Positions 1-8,400 of a stretch of 21,300 nucleotides of DNA are shown one piece after another. The stretch's first letter is position 1, and the number at the start of each line of letters is the position of its first letter. Source of the stretch: Euryarchaeota archaeon UBA175 (GTDB lineage Archaea > Thermoplasmatota > Poseidoniia > Poseidoniales > Thalassarchaeaceae); contig DAFD01000094.1 in the NCBI GenBank assembly GCA_002497895.1, positions 9,325 through 30,624 on the forward strand, read 5' to 3'. Under the pieces are notes generated by a model, which saw only the letters and a program-made list of their open reading frames with translations, did no database searches and had not been told where the DNA came from. Made by a program: the position numbers and the translations under genes.

Positions 1-815
1 CTCAAGACATCATCATTGGCGAACGTACCTACGGCTCTGACCTTGAGATCATCAGCGTTCCATTCGTAATTGACATCGAGCCAATGGACATGCCTCTGGA
101 TATGGAACCGAGCGACACCGAGCCAGTCAAGGTCGGTGTCAGTATAGACTCTGCCTCGCTGACCATCGCACTGGTAGGAAATGAGGTCAGGGTCAGCGTG
201 GCTCCCGCGGCCATCGAAGCGAACCCATTTGTGGCAGCGCTGAGCGACCTCGGTTTCATCTTCTCAGACTTCGGTGTCGGCATAGAAGGGGCGGTCTTCC
301 ATTCGATCATCCCCCCAATCATGGAGAATACGTTGTGGGGGACGATTCGCAGTTCTGCACGCTTGCAGATTACCATGCCTGATACCGTGCGATTGACCTC
401 CTTCGAGAGCGAGAAGGGTCTGGGGGAGATTCAGGAACATGGAGACTTCCAAATCATAGTCTATCGAACTCCGGTCTGTCCCACAGCCGATTCTTGGAAT
501 CAATGCTATCGTGAACACGATACGATTCAATGGAGCGCCGAGGTGAGTTACGTTTTGATTCTCGGCGAGGTGGCTCCGTACATTTTCACCATCGTAGTTT
601 TCTTGGGACTTGCAGTTAGTAGATGGAAGCGTCGCCGCGACGAACGCAAGAGCGCGCAGAAGGATGCTCAGGACGTCGTAGAAGAGCAGATGCTCGAGAT
701 GGAATTCGCCGCGCAGATGGGCGAATTAGAGGAGAAAATTGTCATCGAGCAGCCGCCCCAGCCTGAGGATGGTAAGGAAGAGGGCTGGTGGTCCGACCAA
801 AGCGACCTAGTCTGA
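1..815 (+). CDS. C-terminal part of a single-pass membrane protein (5' end outside window)
   Basis: The reading frame is open from base 3 to the TGA at 813-815, giving 270 residues with no start that must be the true one, so the gene begins upstream of the window. An ATG at 84 lies inside continuous coding sequence and is probably internal. What is seen: a beta-rich, Val/Ile/Asp-rich segment, a close cysteine pair (VCP...QCY, bases about 474-510) that could form a disulfide outside the cell, one hydrophobic helix at about bases 546-620, then a basic stop-transfer stretch (RWKRRRDERK) and a Glu/Gln-rich tail of about 60 residues. This gives an outside domain, one membrane pass, and a charged, probably coiled-coil-prone inside tail. 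I do not recognise the family. It converges with uvrC, leaving only 10 bases between the two genes. Confidence 0.75.
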   Translation, partial: QDIIIGERTYGSDLEIISVPFVIDIEPMDMPLDMEPSDTEPVKVGVSIDSASLTIALVGNEVRVSVAPAAIEANPFVAALSDLGFIFSDFGVGIEGAVFHSIIPPIMENTLWGTIRSSARLQITMPDTVRLTSFESEKGLGEIQEHGDFQIIVYRTPVCPTADSWNQCYREHDTIQWSAEVSYVLILGEVAPYIFTIVVFLGLAVSRWKRRRDERKSAQKDAQDVVEEQMLEMEFAAQMGELEEKIVIEQPPQPEDGKEEGWWSDQSDLV

Positions 816-825
816 CATTGCTAAG

Positions 826-2583
826 TCAGCCGTGCAGGTGAGAATGTATACGTCGGGCTAGAGCACGCCCAATTCCTGTAGCGGCTGACAATTCAGCCTC
901 GGTCGCATGCTCGACTCCCTTCATTCCTCCAAAGTGGCGCAACAACCCCTGAATCTTCTTCGCGCCCAATCCATCCACCTCTTCTAACGGACTCTTCAAA
1001 CCGCCCTTTGAGCGGCGCTTCCGGTGGTAGGTATTGACGAATCTATGAGCCTCATCACGTGCGTGGACAAGTACTCTCGATCGCCGGTCTAGTACTACTG
1101 AATCGACCTGCGGTCGCCACAGAGTTTCCTCCTTCTTGGCTAGTGCAGCGACCGGAAATCTATCCGATAAACCGTGCACTGCGAGCATATCCATCACGTG
1201 CTTGAGGTGTGTCTCACCGCCATCGAGTAGTAATAGGTCAGGCCATTCTTGTTGACGCTTCAACCATCGTTCAACGACTTCTTGCATCATCGCCAAATCA
1301 TCCTGAACGTCGGTCTTCACTCGATAGGTTCGGTACTCCTTCTTACTCGGTCGTCCATTGCGGAAAACCACTGCAGCCCCTACCCTCTCCTTGCCTTGGA
1401 TTTGAGCCATATCGAAGCAGACGATGTGATCGAGTGAGTCGAAGCCGTGCACTCGCACGGCTTCGTCAGCAGCAGCCTGTTCAAGGCTGCCCGAACGCCG
1501 AGTCGATTGACGAGAGGCTTGAATCTCGGCGTTCGCATCAGCCATCCTCCGTAGCTTGGCCAATTCGCCGCGCTGCGGATTGCGAACAGTCACTTTCGTT
1601 CCTCGCCGCTCGTCCAACCAATCCCCCAGCGAGTCAGTCAGTGGCGCAGGCACGAGCAGAGTCTTCGGAGGCCGACGGTTTGAGTAATGCTCTGAAAGCA
1701 CTAGAGACACCGAAGCGACCACATCTCCCCGGTGAATCACCGGATAACTGACCTGTCCTTGGATGACGCCTTCCTGCGTGTGGAGAATCAACACTACCGC
1801 CACGTCTCCGACGGCTGCGAAGCCGACCGCGTCACAGTCCTGATAGAATCGTGAGTGGATAACTTGCTGCGACACGGTCGAATTGACCACCGCGATCAAA
1901 TCACGCTTGTAAGCGGCGGTCTCGTAATCAAGTTCTGCAGAGGCCGCATCCATCTCAACTTGCAAGGCCTCGATTAGCACGCCCGCATCGCCATTGAGGA
2001 CACCGCGGGCGGCCCTAATCTGCTCATCATAACCCTCCGGGTCGATGCACGGACCATGACACAGCCCAATGTGCATCGCCAGGCATCCCTTCGGCAGCAA
2101 TTCAGGACAGTCACGGATGCCGAATTGAGACCTCAGCAATCGAATAACCCGTTTCGCAGCCCCCGCATCGGGGAAGGGTCCCCAGCGTTGTGCGTCAGTG
2201 GGGGGGTTTCGGGTGTACATAACCCGAGGATGTTCGTGAGAAGTGAGCGCGATGAATGGATACGATTTGTCATCCATCAACATCGAGTTGTATCGAGGTT
2301 TGTGCTTACGAATCAACTGTCGCTCAAGGATCAACGCTTCGGAAGGAGTTTGGGTGACAATATATTCGACGTCATCCGATTCTGCGACCAATTTCGGGAC
2401 CTTATCTCGATCTTGCTTGGCTGCAAAATAGGATCTCACTCGGGCGCGCAGATTCGTTGCTTTGCCAACGTATTGCACTCGCCCGTCGGCCCGTTTGAAA
2501 AGGTAGACTCCGGGCTTGCGGGGGAGGTCGAGCGAGGCTGAATCGACTGCCATGGGGGAGACTCGGTGGAGGTCAACGCCCAT
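826..2583 (-). CDS. uvrC: UvrC, excinuclease ABC subunit C
   Basis: This is the nuclease of bacterial-type nucleotide excision repair, which cuts on both sides of a lesion marked by UvrA/UvrB. At 585 residues it has the normal family length. Domains in order: GIY-YIG nuclease (GVY at 25-27, YVG at 38-40); a four-cysteine cluster (C159, C167, C175, C179) in the position of the UvrC iron-sulfur ligands; a UVR motif at about 205-240 that binds UvrB; an RNase H-like nuclease domain with candidate acidic residues D391, D428/D429 and D454 plus His 513/520 in the RDEAHRF...H motif; and a helix-hairpin-helix pair at about 535-585. All expected active-site elements appear intact. Start: ATG at 2583 is used here, but the ATG ten codons later (2553) fits just as well; neither has a clear Shine-Dalgarno. 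No uvrA or uvrB lies in the window. The gene is divergent from a winged-helix ATPase 25 bases away. Confidence 0.95.
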   Translation of the reverse strand: MGVDLHRVSPMAVDSASLDLPRKPGVYLFKRADGRVQYVGKATNLRARVRSYFAAKQDRDKVPKLVAESDDVEYIVTQTPSEALILERQLIRKHKPRYNSMLMDDKSYPFIALTSHEHPRVMYTRNPPTDAQRWGPFPDAGAAKRVIRLLRSQFGIRDCPELLPKGCLAMHIGLCHGPCIDPEGYDEQIRAARGVLNGDAGVLIEALQVEMDAASAELDYETAAYKRDLIAVVNSTVSQQVIHSRFYQDCDAVGFAAVGDVAVVLILHTQEGVIQGQVSYPVIHRGDVVASVSLVLSEHYSNRRPPKTLLVPAPLTDSLGDWLDERRGTKVTVRNPQRGELAKLRRMADANAEIQASRQSTRRSGSLEQAAADEAVRVHGFDSLDHIVCFDMAQIQGKERVGAAVVFRNGRPSKKEYRTYRVKTDVQDDLAMMQEVVERWLKRQQEWPDLLLLDGGETHLKHVMDMLAVHGLSDRFPVAALAKKEETLWRPQVDSVVLDRRSRVLVHARDEAHRFVNTYHRKRRSKGGLKSPLEEVDGLGAKKIQGLLRHFGGMKGVEHATEAELSAATGIGRALARRIHSHLHG

Positions 2584-2608
2584 GAACTGATGGCCTCGCT
2601 CAAGGTAT

Positions 2609-4762
2609 ATGCTGAGCGAGACGCAGCGACGCTTATTGTTGCGTTTGGCTGATTTTGGTACCGAGGTAGAGACCGCTTGGGATGTGCCTCGAACGCTGTC
2701 TTTACCCGGTTTAGCCGAGCATTTGGGAGTGGTTCGCTCGGCGATTCATACTCCGTTGAAAGAATTGGAAACGTCTGGATTGGTTTGGACTCGTTCGGCT
2801 CATGTAATCGGTGGTGGTTCACGGCGACGAAGCGTCATCCATCTTACTCCCGAGGGTCGTGAGCGAGCGGAGGCGTTGGCGGCTGAGGGTAGTCCGCCAG
2901 AAGCCACTGGTCGCGCACTTGGGCCGATGCCAGATCCGATTCATCTTCATGGGCGCGATGCCGTTGTTGATTCATTGGTCGGGCAGTTACTTGCTGGCAG
3001 TAATTTGCAGTTGAGCGGCTTGCCCGGCATCGGCAAAACCAGCCTTGCCCGCGCAGTAGCCGGAGCGCTGCTTGAGAGAGGCTTCCGCGTGCGCTGGGCA
3101 ACTTGTGATTCAGATTCTGACGCTGCTACCATAGGTTCGCAGTGGCTCGATGGTGGAGGGCCGCGCGATCCTTCCGCAATCGCTAGCGCGGCCACCGGCC
3201 AAAAGACCGTTATCATTCTCGACGAGGTACAGGAATTGCACGAGCGTCATCTCGAGGGAGTGACTTCCCTGCTCGCCGCTTGTACTGAGTATTCGACAGG
3301 TGTGTTAGTTTCTGTTAGGGCTCCTAGCCCATTTGGGACCCTAGGTGGATTTGAGGAAGTCAGAATCGATGGACTGGAGAGCGATGCGGCGGTTGAACTG
3401 CTCGCTGATGGAGTAGATGCAGAGATTGCCGAGCAGGTCGTCGAAGCTCTCGGCGGCCACCCTTTGGCACTTCATCTGTGGTCGCCAGAGGAGGATGTTC
3501 CCGGTGAAGGACAGGAAGTTCAGGAATTTGTTCAGAGTACTGTGCTTCGCCGATTAAGCGAGGCTGGACTTGCATCCTTGGACGAACTCAGCCTCGCACC
3601 GGTGCCTCTCTCCATAGCGGAATTATCTCAGGGAGACGGCACCGTCGAACTCGATGAGTCGGCGGTTCTTCGCTGGATGGACCAACTGGTCGAACCTCAT
3701 CATCTGATTCGAAACGTCAGACGAGCCACAATCGCGACCGATGTGGCTCAGGATATTCACTCGCGCGGCGCTGAATTCTGGTCCCAGCGAGATGGCACTC
3801 GAGCCCGAAGAATGGAAGCTCATCATCGACTCAATTCCGGTGAGGAACTTGATTCTGAGTGGCTCGCGGAGAGCGTCGCTACGATATCAAGAGAGGATAG
3901 TGCAGCGGCGGCAGTACTGATTGAGGACGCGGTAGAGGCGAGCGGAGAAAATTCTCTGAGAATCGCTGCAATAGATCTCGCCTTTGAGCGAGGTGAGTCA
4001 GTAATCGCCTCGCAGCACATCGAATTGACTGAAGATAGCCCTCAGAAGCGCATGCGTGAGGCTCGACTCGCGAGGTTGCGTGGAGATACTGCAGCAGCAG
4101 ATTCCCTCGAACAGGAAGCGCTTGCAGACCTCTCTCCTTCAGAAGCCGTCCGCGCAGAGATTGCATCTCTGGTCCGAAGTCATGACGACCGCCTACCTGG
4201 ACAACCAACGAAGCTTAACCAAGCAGCCATCGATACCGTCGACATTACCCGACTTCCCGAGTCTGCCCGTGCCTCAGCAAGTCTAGCCCTCGATCTCCTT
4301 CGCCACGCGGTCGCCATCGAGTCTGGTAGCGTCGAAATCGCGGCCAATGTCCGCTCCTCCCTCGTCGCTCAGATGGGTGAAGAACATCCGCGACTAGCTC
4401 TCATCGATCTGCGCGCACGCATCTCGGCAAATGCGGAAGGAGCCCTCGATGCGGCGCGTGAATTCATCGAATCATCAGAGGATGATATCGAGCGCATACG
4501 AGCGATTCACGCTGCGCTCGAAGCAACCTCACCTAACCCTCCGGAGTGGCTGACCCGTTCCCACGGCACAGTCGCTACCTCGCCACTACGCGCCGATATC
4601 GCCTCCCATCGTCGTATCGTCGCCCAGCGGTGGTACTGGAGAGGAGTCCTCGAACCGACGATGCGACTCTCTCATTGGCGGGAAGCCATCAGTCGATTCA
4701 AGTCGGCAGAATGTCCCGCTGCCGCAGCCGAATTGCTGCTTCGACTAACGCGTTCACTCTGA
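2609..4762 (+). CDS. Winged-helix STAND-type P-loop ATPase with helical C-terminal half
   Basis: This 717-residue protein joins a DNA-binding-like domain to a switch ATPase. Residues 1-95 form a MarR-like winged helix (recognition region near VVRSAIHTPLKELETSGLV, then a basic wing with SRRRS). Residues about 112-300 form a STAND/NB-ARC-like ATPase: Walker A GLPGIGKT at 137-144, Walker B VIILDE at 201-206, a sensor-like strand VLVSVRA near 233, and the GGHPLALHL motif near 282-290 that matches the GxP motif of STAND proteins. The rest, about 300-717, is Ala/Glu/Arg-rich and helical, probably a TPR- or ARM-like ligand-binding repeat region. An in-frame stop at 2588-2590 means ATG 2609 is the first possible ATG start. 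STAND proteins usually oligomerise when a ligand reaches the repeat region. Here that could control DNA binding, but the ligand and target genes are unknown. It is divergent from uvrC. Confidence 0.8.
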   Translation: MLSETQRRLLLRLADFGTEVETAWDVPRTLSLPGLAEHLGVVRSAIHTPLKELETSGLVWTRSAHVIGGGSRRRSVIHLTPEGRERAEALAAEGSPPEATGRALGPMPDPIHLHGRDAVVDSLVGQLLAGSNLQLSGLPGIGKTSLARAVAGALLERGFRVRWATCDSDSDAATIGSQWLDGGGPRDPSAIASAATGQKTVIILDEVQELHERHLEGVTSLLAACTEYSTGVLVSVRAPSPFGTLGGFEEVRIDGLESDAAVELLADGVDAEIAEQVVEALGGHPLALHLWSPEEDVPGEGQEVQEFVQSTVLRRLSEAGLASLDELSLAPVPLSIAELSQGDGTVELDESAVLRWMDQLVEPHHLIRNVRRATIATDVAQDIHSRGAEFWSQRDGTRARRMEAHHRLNSGEELDSEWLAESVATISREDSAAAAVLIEDAVEASGENSLRIAAIDLAFERGESVIASQHIELTEDSPQKRMREARLARLRGDTAAADSLEQEALADLSPSEAVRAEIASLVRSHDDRLPGQPTKLNQAAIDTVDITRLPESARASASLALDLLRHAVAIESGSVEIAANVRSSLVAQMGEEHPRLALIDLRARISANAEGALDAAREFIESSEDDIERIRAIHAALEATSPNPPEWLTRSHGTVATSPLRADIASHRRIVAQRWYWRGVLEPTMRLSHWREAISRFKSAECPAAAAELLLRLTRSL

Positions 4763-4806
4763 ACAAAGAGTAAGATGCAATTCAGTGAAGCGGCACCAGC
4801 CGATCT

Positions 4807-5040
4807 TCATATCTGTGCGCCAATCAATGTGCGAGTCTCAGAGATTCCATCGATTGACCTGATGTCTTTGACGATGCAGCGAGTAAGTTCAGCCTCGTCT
4901 TCGGCTTCTACCTTGACAAATAGGTCGTGAACTCCGAAAACGATCCACTGCCCGCTTACACAGGACACATTAGAGACTGCGTCACGCACTTCTACTTCGC
5001 GACCAGGATCGGTGCTGATGAGTACGAATCCGACTGACAT
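4807..5040 (-). CDS. Stand-alone AsnC/Lrp RAM-domain protein, second of tandem pair
   Basis: This is a 77-residue protein made only of the RAM (ligand-binding/dimerisation) domain of the Lrp/AsnC family, with no helix-turn-helix. It shows the typical beta-alpha-beta-beta-alpha-beta pattern: an initial FVLIST strand, the central VFGVHDLFVKVEA segment, and the closing RSIDGISETRTL motif. Such stand-alone RAM proteins (family known from archaea and bacteria) bind amino acids or similar effectors and assemble as dimers or higher rings, sometimes with full-length Lrp partners. The gene is second in an operon: its ATG lies 3 bases after the TGA of the upstream paralogue, and the ribosome site GGAGGTG overlaps the end of that gene. 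It is convergent with the STAND ATPase gene, 44 bases away. Confidence 0.85.
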   Translation of the reverse strand: MSVGFVLISTDPGREVEVRDAVSNVSCVSGQWIVFGVHDLFVKVEAEDEAELTRCIVKDIRSIDGISETRTLIGAQI

Positions 5041-5043
5041 CTT

Positions 5044-5277
5044 TCACACCTCCACCGCGATTAGAGTCTCGGTTTGCTCGACTCCTGGAATCTTTCGAAA
5101 TTCACCAATGAGCATCTTTGACATCTCCTTATCATCGCTGAAATCGATACGCGCCGCAAGGTCGTACTCACCGTAAACGACATGAGTTTCGACGACATTG
5201 TCGAGCGCCAGAAGCGCTTGGTAGACCTGCGATTCCATCATCGGTTTTGTCTTGATGAGAACGAAGGCGGTGCTCAC
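5044..5277 (-). CDS. Stand-alone AsnC/Lrp RAM-domain protein, first of tandem pair
   Basis: This RAM-only protein is a paralogue of its downstream neighbour. The frame is open back to an ATG at 5370, but I prefer the GTG at 5277. It is preceded by AGAGGT with a 7-base spacer, it removes a basic segment unlike a RAM domain, and it gives exactly 77 residues that align with the neighbour without a gap (STAFVLIKTKP against SVGFVLISTDP; VVYGEYDLAARID against IVFGVHDLFVKVE). The closing motif is RKIPGVEQTETLIAVEV. The two genes are 3 bases apart and surely co-transcribed, so hetero-oligomers are plausible. There is no DNA-binding domain. The effector is unknown, most likely an amino acid or other small metabolite. 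If the ATG is the true start, the protein would have 108 residues. Confidence 0.8.
   Translation of the reverse strand: MSTAFVLIKTKPMMESQVYQALLALDNVVETHVVYGEYDLAARIDFSDDKEMSKMLIGEFRKIPGVEQTETLIAVEV
5047..5053 (-). promoter_or_regulatory. Strong Shine-Dalgarno site for the second RAM gene
   Basis: On the minus strand GGAGGTG lies 6 bases before the ATG at 5040 and abuts the TGA stop (5044-5046) of the first RAM gene. It matches the archaeal anti-Shine-Dalgarno sequence (CACCUCC). It fixes the start of the second gene and supports translational coupling. Confidence 0.8.
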
Positions 5278-5284
5278 GGTAATG

Positions 5285-5290
5285 ACCTCT
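5285..5290 (-). promoter_or_regulatory. Shine-Dalgarno site supporting the GTG start of the first RAM gene
   Basis: On the minus strand AGAGGT precedes the GTG at 5277 with a 7-base spacer. This, together with the equal 77-residue lengths of the two paralogues, decides the start. Confidence 0.6.
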
Positions 5291-5417
5291 GTGTCCAGCC
5301 GCTCGACTGACCGTTTATGACTCCTACGCAGATGTTGTTCGATTCTGCATGACATGGTGTTTCCAATCATTTACGACGATGCTCTAACCTACCAACTGGG
5401 GGGAAACAATACAACGA

Positions 5418-8400
5418 ATGGGACGAGCCGATAGAGTCATGCGCGCGAGGCTCGACAACAACCGCCGCCTCGCATTCAGTATCATCACAGTGCTTCTGCT
5501 GTCTACCACACTTCCACTTGCAGCCAATGCTGCGACTGGCAAGACGACGACGGTTTGGTCGGGAACGGTCATCCTGCAGGATGGCTACACAGTCGGGGCT
5601 CAGGATGTATTGGTAGTACAGGCTGGGACGACGATTCGCCTCGGTGCTGACGAGGACATCACAGTAGATGGGAGAATTACGATTCAAGGAACTCAGACAA
5701 GTCCCGTCGTGCTGGAGTCGATTGTTGGAAATCACGACGGGTTCGTGTTCAATCAATCGAGTCAAGGTCTCGGTTCCTCGATTGATAATTTGACTATTAT
5801 TGATGCTGAGTATGGAATTACGATTTACGGCTCGAATCCTGTTCTAAGCAATGTCAGAGTCGAGAATGCCGACCGCGTGGCGGTGGATCTCTTCGATAGC
5901 GCCACGCCACGTATCTACGACCTTGTCATCGAGGGGGGAGGTCAAGATGTACACGGCTTTTCGAATAGTTGGAGATACGGTATCGGACTCTCAGTTGGCG
6001 CCTATTCAGCGCCTATAGTCGATGGACTGACCGTCAATGGACTCATCAGTCGGGGTATCAATTACTGGGGAAATTCTGGTGGAATGGTATCGAATGTTGA
6101 AATCACCAATGTCTCGGGTGCGACCCTCGCTGTAGGGGCTGCTATGTGGATCGAAGATTCGCGCCCGCTGATCACCGATGTCAATATCGAAAGGAATGAC
6201 AACGGAATCTACGTTCGACACATCACCTCAGGATGGATTACCCGTCCTACTTTCCATAGGACGGTCATTGAGGACAGCATGTACCGAGGTGTAATGATTG
6301 AGCAATACAATCACAGTCAATTTTCCAACTTACCCGCGCACGCGGTCTTCGTTGACCTCGAAGTGCGCGGAACAGGCGGCCCGAACGCCAAGACGCCCGG
6401 GCTCGGAATGGCCGCGTTCGAAATCAATACCAGCGGTGTCATAGTCGAGAACGCACTCATCGAGGACAATCCTGTTGTCGGATTCAAAGCATATCTGATT
6501 GGCTCTTCTACCATCATCAATGGACTCGAGTTGGACAATAACGGCAAACCTCTAGCAAACGTGCCGATCAATGACAAAGCTGGCCTATTCATGCGCAGTA
6601 TCAATTGGGCGCCAGTAATCAACGACCTCGTAGTCACTAATTCGTCAGGTCCAGGAATTTTGCTTTGGAAGGGTGGAGCGCAAGGTCAAGATTGGTGGTC
6701 TTCAGACAACGGAGCCAGTGGAGTCGATTTCCGTGAGTTCCACCCCGAAGTCACAATTCTGCGAAGTCACAACAATGCTGGCCACGGGGTCGCCGTCAGA
6801 GATTCGAGCAATGTCGAGCTGGCTTACGTCGTTACCTCGGGTAATGGGCTGGGCGCGGCGACTCCTGAAGAGGGAGCCGGATTATACTTCGATGAGGCCA
6901 ATGATGTGATGAGTGGTGGTAAGAATGTCTCATGCTTCACTTGCATCTCGTCCGGCGACCAGCACGGTATCGTCGCACGTGATAGTATCGATTTGCAATT
7001 GTTATCTGTCGAGGTCCACGATCCGCTCAGCGGACCTGGACTCGACATTGACAATAGTGGATTACCTCGAGATGGAGAGATTCTCATTGACGATATGCGA
7101 ATTGACCTCAATAGCAGCGGTTACGCGATCGAACTCAAAGATGTCAACGCGATGATTGGAGGCCTTGACCTCTCTGGAAACAATGGAGGAGTATACTGGA
7201 GCGCTGGAGATGATTACACCTCAAGCCTCTCATCAAGCACGATTTCGGGAATTGGGGGAACTTGCTTCGACCTCGTCGATCACACTGAATTACTTGTTCA
7301 CAACCTCGGTCTTGCTTGCTCGACAGGTTCGCGACCGAGCATCGAATCCAGCTTCGTCAATCTCACAGATTCGGGCTTCATATCAGGAAGTGCGCACGAG
7401 ACTACATTCCATCTCGAAGCCTCGAGCCATGTGAGGTGGATTTCATCTGGCTCAATCTCCGAACCTTCGTTTGGAGAATCAGATAGCATACTCGACATCA
7501 TGTGGTTTATCGAGGCTCACGCGGTCAATCAGTTGTCCCGACACATCCCTTTAGCGGAGGTGAATATCTCATTCGAATCTTGGGAGTCTGAGGAATCGAC
7601 AAGCCTTCCGTATCGCGGTTTCGAAACACTTGGTCCCTTCGTAGGGGCACGCTGGATACCCTCACAAGGTTGGTCTCAGGACAATATCGCTTACGTTGGC
7701 TGTGATTATGATGGGATTCACAATGACACGGCGGCTGTGACTCTAGATGCCGACCTGGTTGTCTATTGTCGACTTGATTTGTCTAACCAGCCGCCGTTCA
7801 TCATTTGGACGACCCCTGAGGATGAAGCGGAGTTCCCCAGTGGGTCTTCAGTGATTCTAGATGCGGCAGCTTCCTGGGATTTGGATGATGACCCGCTGAC
7901 CTTCACTTGGACCAGTGGCCTCGACGGAGACCTGCACACCTCCTGCTTTGGAACTCTTCCCGCAGGCGATAATGGCTCATACTTCGTGACGAATAATCCA
8001 CCCGAGACTGCCGATGGCTGCCTCTCGGATGGTGAGCAAGAGATTACCCTCGAGGTCTGCGACAGTGAGAATCACTGTGTAAGCGAGACGCGTACAATTG
8101 AGTTGTTCAATCGGCCACCTTCCCTGTCGGTTTCGACCTCACCTGGTATCTCATCTTGGGGAATCATGCACCTAGGTCGAACTGCCAACGCGACAATTTC
8201 ACTAGATGGTAGCAGCGATCCGGAGAATGATCCGCTGACTTGTTGGATCGAGACGAATTATGGTTTCTCGACACCAACCGATGAGGGATGTCCGATGTTA
8301 TTCGACCTCGCCTTCCCCGGCGCACCGACACAATTCACGCTGACAATTCATCTCTCGGATGGAAATAATCCCGATGTGACTTGGAGCTTCGATGTGAGGT

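Noticed and set aside
1209..1751. 180-codon plus-strand frame inside uvrC
   Set aside because: It lies wholly antisense to a confident UvrC reading frame. Its translation is Arg/Ser/Pro-rich with no recognisable domain.
2609..4762. STAND ATPase as an anti-phage defence gene
   Set aside because: No nuclease, TIR, protease or other effector domain is visible, and the neighbours are housekeeping genes. The winged helix favours a regulator.
5278..5370. N-terminal extension of the first RAM gene to ATG 5370
   Set aside because: The extension is basic and unlike a RAM domain. The GTG at 5277 has a good ribosome site and gives the same length as the paralogue.
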